Positions 11,044 to 22,947 of a DNA stretch of 64,000 bases are shown one piece after another. Source of the DNA: Euryodendron excelsum. Taxonomy: Eukaryota > Streptophyta > Magnoliopsida > Ericales > Pentaphylacaceae. The notes under the pieces are model-generated. The model was not told the DNA's origin. It saw nothing but the letters and a program-made list of their open reading frames with translations, and did not search any database. The position numbers and the translations under genes are program-made. The number at the start of each line of letters is the position of its first letter. The stretch's first letter is position 1. The stretch covers positions 32,738,336 to 32,802,335 of the forward strand of contig CM065381.1 of the NCBI GenBank assembly GCA_033060915.1, read 5' to 3'.

Positions 11044-13041
11044 GAAATGACAAAATCACATATACTAGCTGCTAATACTCCGACACGTATTAATGTCTAT
11101 GTAGGACAATCTATTAGTACAGTAGCAAATGATTCTAAAACACGCTTAAAGCATTGGTGGCTTGTCAATGCAAAAGGCATTGTTCCCAAAAAAAGGAAGA
11201 CACAAAGAAAAATGCATAAACAAGTTGGTGCTCCTGATGAAGAAGAGAATCCTAAAAAAGAATTCTCAAAATAGAAACATCCTGAAGAGATATCTCCTGT
11301 AAGTGACATGGTACCCGAAAATAATGAGATCTCAATAAGTTATATAAATACAAGGAAAGCTAGAATAGAAATAAGATGGTTATCGACAATGTATTTTCAT
11401 TTAAAGTAGCTCTTAGTGTTACCAGAAGTAATAAAGAAACTAAACCATAGACAGTTGACGAATGTCGACGTAGAATTGATTGGCCAAAATGGAATGAAGC
11501 TATTAAGGCAGAATTACACTCATTAACATAACGTAAAGTATTTGGACCTGTAGTCCTCACACCTAAAGATATACAATCAGTTGGATATAAAAGGGTATTC
11601 GTACAAAAATGAAATGAGAAAAATGAAATAGTACGATATAAAGCTCGACTCGCAGCATAAAGTTTTTCGCAATGACTTGGTATTGACTATGATGAGACTT
11701 ATTCTCCTGTAATGGATGCAATTACATTCAGATTCTTGCTTAGTTTATCAATCTCAGAAGAACTAGATATGCGTCTAATAGATGTAGTGACTGCCTACTT
11801 ATATAGGGAATTGGAATGTGATTTATATATGAGAATCCCTGAAAGATTTAAGATGCTTGAAGCAAATATTTCAAAATCACGAAATTTGTGTTCACTCAAG
11901 CTTCAAAGATCGTTACACAGGTTCAAGCAATCCAATCGTATGTGGTACAATCGTCTAAGTGAATATCTATGTGAACAATACCATTTGCTCGTGTGTTTTC
12001 ATTGAGAAATCAAAATTAGAATTTGTTGTCATTACAGTCTATGTTGACGATTTGAATTTGATTGGAACTCCTGAAAAGATTACTCAAGCTTTTAATTATT
12101 TAGAAAAGGAGTTTGAAAAGAAAGATTTTGGAAGAACTAATTATTGTCTTGGATTACAGATTGAGCACTTATCAAATGGAATTCTTGTCCATCAATCGGC
12201 GTATGCTGAAAAGGTTTTAAAGCAGTTTTACATGGACAAAGCTCATTCATTAAGTTCTCCAATAGTTGTTCGTTCACTAGATGTATAGAAAGATCTTTTC
12301 CGTCCTCAAGAAGATAGTGAAGAACTTCTTGGTCTTGAAGTACCATATATTAGTGCAATCGGTGCTCATATGTATCTTGCAAATTGTACAAGACCTGATA
12401 TAGCATTCTCTATCAATTTATTGGCATGATATAGTTTTACACCAACACATAGACATTGGAAATGAATTAAACATATACTGGGTTATCTACGAGGGACAAC
12501 TGATATGGGATTACTATATTCAAAAGAGTCACAACCTGAATTGATTGGCTATGTTGACGTTGGCTACCTTTCTAATCCTCAAAAAGCTAGGTCTCAAACT
12601 GGGTATGTGTTTACTTATGGTAACACTGCTATATCCTGGCGATTTGTGAAGCAGACATTAACTGTAACTTCTTCAAATCATTCTGAGATAATTACAATTT
12701 ATGAAACAAGTCGAGAATACATCTGGCTAAGATCCATGATTCAACATATTCAAAGAACTTGCCAATTATCTACAGTCAAAGATCCTTTGACAATATTATA
12801 CGAGGATAATGCAGCTTGTATTGCATAGATTAAGGGAGACTACATCAAAGGTGAAAGAACAAAACATGCTTCTCCAAAGTTCTTCCACACAAATGAGCTC
12901 CAAAAAAGTGGTGATATTGATATCCAGCAAATACGATCTAATAATAATTTGGTAGACTTATTTACTAAAGCACTACCAACTGTAACATTTGAGAAGCTTA
13001 TGCATGGCATTAGTATGGGCCATTTCATAAACCTTTCATGA
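11044..13041 (+). pseudogene. Copia-A pol pseudogene (RT and RNase H)
   Basis: The longest Copia-A pol remnant. It starts in the integrase C-terminal linker (TKSHILAANTPTRI), then RT from about 11480: VGYKRVFVQK, YKARLAA, LGIDYDETYSPVMDAITFRF (11675-11735), RLIDVVTAYL, LKLQRSLHRFKQSNRMWYNRL, the catalytic strand VYVDDLNLIG with YVDD at 12040-12051, LGLQIEHL, and the TRPDIAFSI thumb end near 12390. RNase H follows with the ELIGYVD Asp, SQTGYVF, NHSEI, the LYEDNAACIA Asp near 12800, ERTKHASPKFF and a DLFTKALP end, stopping at TGA 13039-13041. At least eight in-frame stops and a frameshift near 11960-12000 make it non-functional. Protease and most of integrase are missing; on its left it joins inverted 3'-end sequence rather than the rest of pol. 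Confidence 0.9.
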
Positions 13042-13208
13042 AGCAAATAAAGTTTTTATTGTTTAAGAGGAGTTAAGTATTGTACTATTTTTCCTTCGTT
13101 GTGGTTTTTTCCCACTGGGTTTTTCCTAGCAAGGTTTTAATGAGACAGTTTTAATATACCCAACAAAATATACATCTTGTATTATTTTGCGGTCATCCAA
13201 GGGGGGAG
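13042..13208 (+). other. Copia-A 3' untranslated end and polypurine tract
   Basis: Non-coding tail after RNase H with a polypurine tract (AAGGGGGGAG, 13199-13208) directly before the 3' LTR. It is duplicated in inverted form at 10930-11043. Confidence 0.7.
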
Positions 13209-13602
13209 TGTGACGTAATGGATGACCTCCATCCATTTAACTGCCTCATTGTATAGAAGTCGAAGTTGAATTCGATTGGAATTTTGCCTTACTACCTTAA
13301 CTTCAAATGACTATAATTATAAGAGCTCAGAGATAAAAAAAAGGTACAACCAAAAGAATAGAGAAAAAATATAAAGGAAGAAGCAGAGAGAAAATAGAAG
13401 GAAGATCGATATAGATAAGCTGCAAACACCATGTTATATTTTTATTTTGTATTAGCAATAAAGTTTTAGATGGTTTAGAAGATCAACCCCTAAATGTTTC
13501 AAAAGAACGAATATGATTAATATTTGACAATTCCTGAAGAACTATCTACTATATTTTGTGCTGAGTTATTTTCTCCGCCTGATAGTTTTTACGTTTAGAA
13601 CA
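13209..13602 (+). repeat. Copia-A 3' LTR
   Basis: 394-bp LTR, TGTGACGTAATGG at the start and AGAACA at the end, adjacent to the polypurine tract. The expected target duplication partner of ACTTG (13603-13607) would lie to the left of the whole Copia-A pile and was not found in the window. Confidence 0.75.
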
Positions 13603-14220
13603 ACTTGTGATTTGTGAACCAAATATTCCATTTGGGGCAAGGGACTTCTTGTTTCCATCCCAATCATGAAAATATTTAAGAATCCTCATTTATTTTCAAT
13701 CTTATTCTCAGATCTCAAAATATTTAGTTAAAGAGAGTGACCCTGGCAGATCTCAAAGCTTCACCAATCTCACAACAAACATTATAAAATATGAATTCAA
13801 GTTGAAAGAATAAAAGAAATTATATAGATGTGTATGGATGTAATATCCTAGTATGAAAGAAACTGTGAAGTTGATTTTGTCTTGTATCAGTGGCAAAGCA
13901 AAGGGGCATGGGATTGGCTCCTCTCCAAAACTTAATATCTACAATCCCCCAAACTTTTTATCGTACTATTCCAGGTGTTGAATAATGAAATTCAACAGAA
14001 AATATTGTTATCCGATTCAAATTCACTTTCTCATTTTGTTAGATTTTTTAATGTTAAGTAAAATCGTAGGTTTAAATAAGATAATAACATTTATTAAATC
14101 TGGATGACTAACATGTGACATAGTGAGATAAGGTGTTTGGAGAATTTTGAATATTTAGATCTGGAGGAGAGCCAAATCCAAGGGGAATAGTTTGCAGGTA
14201 AGGTTTTCTTATTTTTTAGA
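13603..14220 (+). other. AT-rich spacer, no gene seen
   Basis: No open frame of note and no recognised similarity. It is the host DNA to the right of the Copia-A LTR. Confidence 0.5.
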
Positions 14221-14743
14221 ATTAATGACAAACACATCCCATGAACTATGACTCAATATCATTAGATCATCATAAACTTTAAAATGTAACAAATTGACCT
14301 TAAACTACTAATTTGCAGCAACCAACCTATTCTATTTATAATCAGTTAGCAATATGTTAGGAGAGTAAATGGAAAATAATAATATAATTTGCACATATTC
14401 ACAAAACTTCATTTTATATCTAAATTACATTATTTTTTTAATAATTATTTAATGATTGAAATATCTTTTGTATCGTCTCTATATTTTACATGTCATTTCA
14501 AAGAACATTTAAGTTATTAGATAATTCTTATAGCAAAAGAATATCAATTTAGGTATAAAATCATACTTTTGTAAACATGTACAAGTCAAATAACAAATTT
14601 TTATCTATTTTTTTTAATAAATTACTAATAAAAGGTATTGATTGATACAAATTAGTAATTTAAATAGTTAATTTATTACTTTTAAACTTTAAGAATTTTT
14701 AATGATATTAAATCAAAGTTCAAAAAATGTGTTTATAATTAAC
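14221..14743. mobile_element. MITE-like element with ~36-bp imperfect inverted ends
   Basis: The left end, ATTAATGACAAACACATCCC followed by ATGAACTATGACTCAA, pairs with the reverse complement of the right end, GTTAATTATAAACACATTTT followed by TTGAACTTTGATTTAA, at about 26 of 36 positions. The interior is AT-rich and non-coding, 523 bp in total. An ATTTTT run lies just outside both ends and may be part of a target duplication. The superfamily is not certain; long inverted ends and size fit a Mutator-type MITE. Confidence 0.5.
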
Positions 14744-15194
14744 CCTATTTTTATTTGTTGACCGGTTTGCCTTCACGATGAAAGGTGATTCCCAGGCTGG
14801 AGGATTCACAACTTCAATGCCAAACAAATCAAAAGTCTGGAGATTATACAATTGTTGACCTTTTTACTCTACCGGTATTTGGTAGTTAGTGGTTACCCAA
14901 AATATATGGTTGACCCCAGCTAAGAAGAGTTTGTTCGAGTCCCTCAACCATTTTATTATGTTAAGAGTACTACTAGCATCTGTTGGATAGGTTTCAATTG
15001 CATATCACATTAGTGACACTTATTAACAGAGGCCATCGATGTGGCGCACGTCAGTCAGCGGTTAAATAGGCAAAATTGATGTTGTTATTGTCCTTGGTTT
15101 GATAATTAGAAAAGTGTCTTACTATTCAGAGATGTCTCTACATGTGAAATGTTTTACATGGATTTTGATGGTGAAGAAGAAGAAGAAATACAAA
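14744..15194 (+). other. Spacer, possible old SINE piece near 14879-14945
   Basis: No gene. TGGTAGTTAGTGG (about 14878) and TTCGAGTCCC (about 14936) resemble RNA polymerase III A and B boxes, but the spacing is loose and no tail was found. Confidence 0.25.
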
Positions 15195-15380
15195 AAAATA
15201 AGACTTAGAACCTCTGCGAGTGGTCCACTGGTTATAGAGAGTCCAGAGACGAAATCAAATGTCTTGAATTCAACTCTGACAAGGCTAAAAGACATCCAAG
15301 TTCACCTGATATGCGTGGTTTGTGGGTGTTGTTTGTATCTAGGACTTGTCCATAAGGCCTTGTAGTTAAAAATATTCTAG
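15195..15380 (+). mobile_element. tRNA-derived SINE-like sequence
   Basis: A-box-like TGGTCCACTGG at 15221-15231 and B-box-like GAATTCAACTC at 15266-15276, 45 bp apart, in the arrangement of plant tRNA-derived SINEs. The 170-bp size fits. No clear terminal duplication was found. The same GTCTTGAATTCAAC-type block recurs at about 17620-17640. Confidence 0.4.
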
Positions 15381-17069
15381 AGAACAAGAAATGAAAAATA
15401 ATTGTGAAATCATATTAAAAGTTTATTTGAGAAATCTCTTCTCTTTTTGAGTTTCAAAGGAAGAGCGTTATTTTATTCAGAAAAAGCAAAATTTGACTAC
15501 ATAACTAACTATACACTCCAGAAGGCCAAAGAGATAAATGCACCATTCTTTCTAGGGTTGTAAGATGAACTAAACTATTAAAGCTCGGCTCATGTTCAGC
15601 TCGTTAAAAACTCATTCAAGAGTAGTTTGTTATGTAAATTAATCAAGTTTGAACATATTTTAAAGTTTGAAAATTATTTGAACTTAGCTCGAATTCAGTT
15701 TGATAAGATTATGTGCACTAAAAAAATTAAGCTTATCAAGCTTGACTCGATTAAAACTCGTTTAAGCTTAGCTCGAAAATTAAACAAATCAAACTTGAAT
15801 ACATTTTAAAGCTCAATAAAATTATCAAACTAAACTTGAATAACTTACTAGTCAACTCAGCTCGACTCGCCCTAGTTCCTCCTGACTGGCAAAGAGTTCA
15901 CAGTAATGCCTCTCTCACCCCATTACATACAGCATGACTAGTGTGACCACTAGGATAAAGCAAGCATGTGCATCACTTGGAAGCTTCACCTTCATCAATC
16001 CCAAGTCCCCTGCAAGCATGGTAATAACAGCCCTAGCTGATTGCCAGTGCTTCCACTGTCAAATGGTCAGCAGAACAATTGAAAAACTTCTACTTCTACT
16101 TCCACACAAAATGCCTTGACTTTAGTCGGGGCATTCAACCTGCATACTGAGCCCCAAACCTTTCTGTCTGGCGCCAATCCATTGAGCTAATTGTGTCCCC
16201 CAAGTCAGGATTCCGCTTCGATTTCATATCACATTATAATCTTTTTGCATAATGGTATATGCTGATTTCATTGTGAATTCCCCATTCTTGCGAACCCATT
16301 CTTGAGAGTTTAGACTAAAACTCTTGTCATATTAAATGAGCCAAAACGCCTTTATCAATTAAATTCCCTTTTAATCCAATAAAATTGACAAACTTTTGAT
16401 GGGTTTAGTAATAGGGTATCTTCTTCCTTCAAACAAAATATATATATATATATATATATTTGTTTATAAAATCACTCAATCACCAAAATATATTTATATA
16501 TATCGGAGAAGATAGGGCTTTTTTTTTCTTTATTTTTTATTTTTCTTCCTTCCATTAGACTTGGTACAAACAGAAGCTCTAGAAAACCTTATTCTATAAA
16601 AGGTCTTACTAAAATATATCTCAAGTATGCTTTTATCTGGTCCTACAAGGTGTTGAATATCACAATTTTTCAACTCCTAATACAACTAAACAAAATATGT
16701 TTAAGGTGTACCCTTAACATTTGCCTCGTATAAAAACACTCAGAGTTGGAAGCTAATATTTAAATATATTAATCCTAACAATGCGGCAGATTATATATAC
16801 GTCCACTAAGTATATATATGTCCACTGAGTATTCAACTGTTCTAAACCCCTGATTACGGGAGAGGTAGCAATCATTGAGTAACAATATTTCGAGAGATTG
16901 GGGTTGGAAGGAAAGTAAAAGAAATGCGATAATTCAAGATGACTTATAATTTTTCAAGGCAAATACTACCACACATGTTAGTAAGACTTATTGTTTTAAG
17001 GTCATGATTGACTCTAATTAAGCAACTTCAAAGTCAAACTAATCTCAATTTGAGTAGGAAATATTTAGC
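15381..17069 (+). other. Spacer with a repeat-like block at 15545-15875
   Basis: No gene recognised. 15545-15875 is dense in AGCTCGGCTC, GCTCGAATTC and CAGCTCGACTCG motifs, the style of a common plant dispersed repeat, without clear ends. A dinucleotide TA run lies at 16438-16459. The remainder is AT-rich. Confidence 0.4.
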
Positions 17070-17259
17070 CAGTGGCGGGATCTAGAAATTCATCTAGAGG
17101 AGCAACTATTAATTATATGTAAAAATTGAATTTTCAAAAATTTGACGAGATATTTATAAATTCAAAGAGAGCAAATTAAGAATTTTTTTAAACTATAAGT
17201 AAAAATTATATTTTGAAAACTGGAGGGGCAACTGCCCCTGCCTGCATCCCTCGCAGCTG
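17070..17259. mobile_element. Short MITE-like repeat
   Basis: Starts CAGTGGCGGGATCT and ends GGATGC-like when read inward from the right (reverse complement CAGCTGCGAGGGATGC), with an internal GGAGGGGCAACTGCCCCTG hairpin near 17222. No target duplication was seen. It resembles a frequent class of short plant repeats that open with a CAGTGGCGG end. Confidence 0.4.
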
Positions 17260-17575
17260 CATCTTCTTGAATGATGTCTGCCACAAATAACATATCAACT
17301 GGTCTATCAATTCCCCCTGTTCCCAAAAAATTAAGGATAATTCTAAAAGAGCTAATTTATCCTTCGAAGAAAACAAATCCATGTAAGGAATAAGGATATC
17401 ACGAAACTGTTGATCTAATTTTCGGGTATTAGAAAAGAATTCAGGGACAAAAGAAATAAACAAACAAATAAATAGAAAACAACAAGAAATTATTCCATGG
17501 GCTTGGAACGCCATGCAGGTAATTTATGCAGTGCCATTTTAATTTTATTATTAAATAATTATAAAAACTCAGACG

Positions 17576-17733
17576 GGTAACTGGTGGTGAGGTACAAATT
17601 GTAAACTGAGACATCTTTGAATCTTGAATTCAACTTTCAAACGTAACTGTTGCCTAGACTTACGGGTGATTACAAATCTGCAAGTATTCAAGAGTTACAC
17701 TACTAGAGTGGGTACAATGTGACCCACCCATAA
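17576..17733 (+). mobile_element. Second SINE-like sequence
   Basis: Contains an A-box-like TGGTGGTGAGG and a TCTTGAATTCAAC block matching the B-box region of 15195-15380, then a GGTGATTACAAATCTGC segment. The ends are not defined. Confidence 0.35.
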
Positions 17734-17848
17734 GTGATTCCTCATATAAAAAAATTTAAAAAATACAAAAACGAAGTAAGGCAATATTATTTGGCCTGGA
17801 AAAGATTTAAAAAGAATAAAAATCAAAAGTGTACGTACAACCAAACAA

Positions 17849-18699
17849 GGGCGGCGCTAGGTAGAAAACAATGGGTCAATTGGCCCATCGACCTTGCAAT
17901 TTTTTATTTTTATTTTTTAGTACTAATCTTTTTAAAAATATAATTTTATTAAAAATTTTCACCCATTGTTCAAAATAATGACCCCATCAATTAAATGAAA
18001 AAGGAATAACTCAAAATTATTGTAAAGACATGTTGGGCAGTTGTTCCATTCAACGTATTAAAAAATAGCTCTGCGCTATTTATTATTGATGTTCTTAACA
18101 CTGCTTACCACTCTCTAATCCACCCATGCATGTCTAAATTTGAAATCACCACAAGGTACATTTTTTATATTCAGGTTGTCATGTTCACAAAGTTTTTCTT
18201 ATCATATAGAACAAAATATTATTTGATTTTTATTCAAGCATGCAAGAGAAGTTATTTAATGTGATCTTATAATAAAAAATATAAAATGAGTATTATTAAA
18301 CAACACCATTGATATAACATTTATAGTATAAGATGCAGTTTTTATGTTAAGCAAATTCTTAAATAAAAATTTTATTTTTCTTTCATAAAATGTAAGAAAA
18401 TACCAAAACTAGCTTGTTCTCATATATCATGCATTGATATAAAATGTTATTTTTTCAAAAATTCTTTTTATAGAAAATATAACAAAAAAGATGTGATATT
18501 AGCATTTTTGTAAGTAAAGCCCTCATTATGAGTATTTTTATGTTAAATTGAATGTTTAACATTCAACCACATTACCCTTATTAAAATACCAACAATTGCT
18601 TATTCTCATATAAAATGAGACTTCTTATATATAATTTGAGAATTAGTGTTAAAATTTTGTATGACCCCATTAATAAAAATTTTTGGAGCCACCACTGGG
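17849..18699. mobile_element. Non-autonomous hAT-like element, direct repeat ACCAAACAA
   Basis: 851 bp between two copies of the 9-bp word ACCAAACAA (17840-17848 and 18700-18708), the size range of hAT target duplications (8 bp) plus one chance base. The ends are inverted: GGGCGGCGCTAGG on the left and CCACCACTGGG on the right (reverse complement CCCAGTGGTGGCTCC). No transposase frame; the interior is AT-rich. The AATGGGTCAATTGGCCCA block next to the left end is partly mirrored by TGACCCCATTAATAA near the right end. Confidence 0.6.
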
Positions 18700-18788
18700 A
18701 CCAAACAATTTGCTTTGGTGTAGATGATAAGATTTTCAGCCCTGATGAAATTACTCAGATTCTGAAAATGCGTACAATATGAGAAAGT

Positions 18789-19438
18789 TGTTGGAATATT
18801 TGGTGTAAACACCAACTTTGAGCCATTGTTAAGGTGGGACCCACATGTCCTTTTGAGTGGGTCCAACATGTTTTGTGTTCTCCTCCATGAGGAGATAAAG
18901 AACAAGCATTTACTTGCTCAAATCCATGAAGGTTTGAATGAGATAATAGTCTCCAAAATAGGTACCATGAGTATAGTTTATGAGTGGAACTAAAGGCTTG
19001 TCCCACATTGATTTTCTATGAGAAAAGTAATGGGATATGAAGGCTAAGTTTAAAGATTGGGTTTCGGCCCCAAGAGCACCCCACTTTTGTGAAAGGGGGA
19101 GAACCTATGAAACCCATAGGTTGAGCTAATAAACCACACGCGCGCGCGCGCCGCCGTCGCAGCCGCCCGTTCGTCCGTCCGTCTAGCCGGCTCAGCTCGG
19201 CTCGGTTCGTCTCTCTCGGCTTCCAATGACGTGCCCAGATTTCAACGACATTCAGCGATGAATCTCCGGCGAAGAACTGTCTAGAACTTCGGCGACTGTT
19301 CCAGACAAATTCTGACGCTTCATTCAGTCCAGAATTCCAGTGATTGTCTTAGAAATTCCGTACACGAATTTCTGTCCAGGTTTTATTCGGTGTGATTAAT
19401 TTCTGTGGAAATTATACAACACAGATATTTTTTCAACG
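18789..19438 (+). repeat. 5' LTR, carrying two deletions
   Basis: 650 bp, TGTTGGAATATTTGG at the start and TCAACG at the end (the last CA changed to CG). Compared with the 3' LTR it lacks about 270 bp after CTCGGTTCG (near 19209; equivalent to about 23241-23514), which removes the TATA region, and about 570 bp after GTGGAAATTATA (near 19415; equivalent to about 23750-24315). It also holds a CG dinucleotide run near 19138-19150. Confidence 0.75.
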
Positions 19439-20089
19439 ATCTTAAGACAGACTCATTGGTTCTCCATGTATATTTTCCATGTATAGTATTAATGTGAAAT
19501 GTCATGTAGTTGTGTGGTGTTCATAATAATGTGTGAATTCAGATTTGATATGAACATAAATGTTTCATATTCTAAGGCACTAAATTTAATTTTATTTGCC
19601 ACTTAGAAAGCGATTGTTCATCTCTGAAATGAACCTGTTATAAATCTAGAAACTTGAGTTTCGTAATGCATAACAATTGACATGAATCCTTATGTTGTGA
19701 TGAACTTAACTTGGATAGTGGGTGTTAATTAGTTAAAGTTCTATTTCTGTTGCATGTTCAGCATGATATAGTGCAGCAATACATCTTCATGTATTTTAAA
19801 TGCTGCATGTTAATTGTTTTACCATGCTTATGTGGTTTTTGGTGAAAGCATGATTTTGTGGTTTAGCAATTTAATTACTAGAATTTTAATTTCATTTGAG
19901 AATTGGTTTTTGGTGAAAAATGGTGTTATTTTAATTTCTAAGGTTTCTAACCTTAAAGAATATGAGCATATGATACTGTGTGGACCAGCAAAATCTAATT
20001 GCTAGAATATTTAATTTCTTGTATGAAATTAAATTGTGTTATTCTATGATTTCTAATCATAAGAATATTACCATGTGTTTGCAGATCAC

Positions 20090-20512
20090 ATGATGGATAT
20101 TTGGGAAGAGGTGAATCAGAACTGGTTTGGTGAGGATGGGTCAGAGGATTATGCACAACCAGCAAATCCTCCTGTGTTACACACGATGTATCATCTCCAT
20201 GGTCCAGAGTACGTTGCTCTTCCTAGGCCAGTGGCATTGCCTATTCCGCGAGGACAGATGATTAGACCGAATGAGGCAGGACCGAGTCGCTATCGAAACT
20301 ACTATGGGAAGATTCGATGCACTGCTCGCAAGAGCGTTCCGTGTCCCGCTTATTTCCAGAGGTTGAGGCTTCTAGCGCAACCCGAGGGTTCTCATAATGT
20401 GGACTCTCCTTATCGGCCAAACACCCTCAAGCATGCACGGAAGAGGACGATTGATCCTGTGTTGGTAGTGATTGAGAGCTCCTCTTCAGGAGGACCATCT
20501 ATTCCTTACTAG
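20090..20512 (+). CDS. Unrecognised 140-residue ORF inside the LTR element
   Basis: An uninterrupted frame from a double ATG (20090) to TAG (20510-20512). I do not recognise the family. The N-terminus is acidic (WEEVNQNWFGEDGSEDYAQP), the middle is proline-rich (ALPRPVALPIPRG), followed by a basic, Tyr/Arg-rich stretch (GPSRYRNYYGKIR), two cysteines around residue 85, a KHARKRTIDP patch that could be a nuclear signal, and a Ser/Gly-rich end. No signal peptide, membrane segment or zinc knuckle. It is markedly GC-richer than its surroundings, which argues for selection or capture. The bases before it (TGTGTTTGCAG, ending 20084) look like a splice acceptor, so it may be the last exon of a spliced transcript from the LTR. 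It could be a captured host exon, a lineage-specific retroelement protein, or a chance frame. Confidence 0.45.
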   Translation: MMDIWEEVNQNWFGEDGSEDYAQPANPPVLHTMYHLHGPEYVALPRPVALPIPRGQMIRPNEAGPSRYRNYYGKIRCTARKSVPCPAYFQRLRLLAQPEGSHNVDSPYRPNTLKHARKRTIDPVLVVIESSSSGGPSIPY

Positions 20513-21165
20513 TCTTGTGCTAGGGTCATTCATGTGTTTTAGTATAACTTGTTTAGTTGCTTAACTTATTTAATTGCCAACTTGGAACACCTTTTGTGAC
20601 CATATATGTATATGTGCATATCTATGTTGGGGATAGTAATGACACAGCTAACTTTGACGTTAATTGTCATTTGTTGATTGTATTTCATAGTGTTCCTTGA
20701 AATATAATGAAATTAAGAAAGTTATCATCTGAGAGTATACTTTTCCACATAGCTAGTGGTAATACTGGAATAGTATACTTATTGTAGTCAACGCACATGT
20801 TATAATGTTCAAATGAGTTTGAGAACGAATGTAGTAAACGAGGAAAAGGTATTAAACATGGTGATAATGTAGCTGCAATAGTTTAACATCCAGAATCACC
20901 TGTCTATAAATACCTAGTTGTTTCAGTAACTTGATTGTTGAAAAAATAGAATCCAACTCTTAATTGAGTTGATGTGTACTACTTTGTTAAATTCTGGATA
21001 ATCCAAGAAATGTGGGGGGAAGCTTTGGTGCCTCGAACTCACGTTCTTATTAGGATACCCTACAGAACACTGTGTTAACACCGACGGAATTATGGATCGG
21101 GTTATCTGTAATCTAAATTATAAAACGGTGTGATTGTGTATTCCTTAGTTTACTTGAACACAGTT

Positions 21166-21417
21166 ATGCATGTGAAAGCTGTAGTAGACGATAATTTGTC
21201 TAAGACTCTAGAATCATTCAAGAGAATATTTTCTAAATCTAGAAGTGGGACATTCTTTAAGAATGGACTTCTTTGTGCATTTGCTTTTCATACTAAAAGT
21301 TTTGACGACTTCTTGAATAAGCAAGAGTTCCAAGACTCAAAGTCTATGGTTGGAAGGAAGAATAGTTCTGGACACATAAAGGAAATAATGACTGATCCGA
21401 ATGTTTCTAACTTTTAA
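21166..21417 (+). CDS. Weak 83-residue ORF in the same element
   Basis: ATG at 21166 to a TAA at 21415-21417. Lys/Ser/Phe-rich and without a recognised motif. It could be a decayed gag remnant, but no diagnostic residue supports this and it may be chance. Confidence 0.15.
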   Translation: MHVKAVVDDNLSKTLESFKRIFSKSRSGTFFKNGLLCAFAFHTKSFDDFLNKQEFQDSKSMVGRKNSSGHIKEIMTDPNVSNF

Positions 21418-21471
21418 AGTCAAAGGTGAAACCTCAAGAGAAAATGAACTAAGTACAGCCTCGATAAATTT

Positions 21472-21498
21472 AGTAAAGTAAAGTAAAGTAAAGTAAAG
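21472..21498 (+). repeat. AGTAA pentanucleotide microsatellite
   Basis: Five to six tandem AGTAA units inside the non-autonomous LTR element. Confidence 0.8.
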
Positions 21499-22825
21499 AG
21501 ATGTACGAAGTTTCATTATAACTGAACCATAATAGTTTACATAGAGGTAAGCTAAATGGCGATCTCCTTGATAGATCTAAGAATGAGGTTATCTAAATGA
21601 TTCAAGGAGTAGAGTCTAAACTCAAATATTTAGTAGATGTGTGACGAGATCTAATCTCGGTAGTTGTGACTTCGTGATATGAGTTCACGCAAATGACAAG
21701 GGTATACATATCTTGGCGGGAATAAAGTATTTTATTCAAACCCAAGGTTAAACCACTGGAAGGTGATAGCCTTGTGCTACAAATGAGCTCTAATTACATA
21801 TACATCCAGAAGTACTAGAGAGGGTACAACGTGAAAACTGGATTTATCAAGAGACGCTAAATCCTTAAATGGATAAGTATTACAGGAAGTACTTTAATTC
21901 TTGCAATGAAAACAAACAGCTAGATTTTGCGCTAGAATCAAGAGCTAGAGAAGAAGTTTCACGTGATTTCTTAAATGTCTTAAGACACAGAGAATTCTTG
22001 ATAATGACAAAACACGACAAACAAGTCGATTAAAGGTCATTACTCGCAGGAATATATTATTTAATGATTAATAATTTAATCAAAGGACATTGAGAGATCA
22101 TCTTACTATCAGGCTTGGTAAGAGATCGAAATTCATTCATCAAGGGGATTAGGCATTTAAAGCTGATTATCTTAAAAGTTACCTTAATGGCAACCCAACC
22201 TAGTTGACTAGATATCCCAAGATCTAGATTCAATGGGACAACAGAATTAAGGTCGACTTAGTATAAATTAATGGGAGGACATTGTTCCACTGCCTAATTC
22301 TATGGTGAAATATTGATTACCTGAATAGTTTAAGGATAAGCTACAGCTTTTAATATAGAACAAGTATGGCAGGATACTCATATTAATAAGCTTATGCTTT
22401 TAATGATTCTTATTACTTGGATACCAAGTGGAGTATGTACGTCTGCTCACTCTATAAGAAAAATCACCTATATGAGTGATATGGGGGCCGCTTCCATGAG
22501 AATTGTAAAGGCTTCAATTCTCTAGAGCACTCATGAAACAGAATAGTTCATGGCCAAAACGAACACAACCGAGAACAACCTTAGATAGGGAAAGAACCCG
22601 TGTGAGTACTATTGTCTCGGTTTATACAAACGGCAGAACAGTTCAAGACATCATGTTCATTGGTCAGCCAATAAACCCGATAGTATTTCACTAAGGAAGG
22701 TTCTAAGCCAAAAGCCACCTTTCCTGATGCGGCTACTTTCTGCTTTACTCTCTCTCTTATACATATTTGCATTTGTAATTCTTTGTGCATTGTTTTTGAC
22801 AGCCAATCTCATTCATGTAGGGGAT

Positions 22826-22912
22826 TGTTGGAATATTTGGTGTAAACACCAACTTTGAGCCATTGTTAAGGTGGGACTCACATGTCCTTTTGAGTAGGTC
22901 CAAGATGCTTTA

Positions 22913-22947
<35 letters not shown>

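Noticed and set aside
20075..20089. Upstream GTG at 20075 as start of the 140-codon ORF
   Set aside because: Non-ATG and overlaps the splice-acceptor-like TTTGCAG; the double ATG at 20090 is the more natural start.
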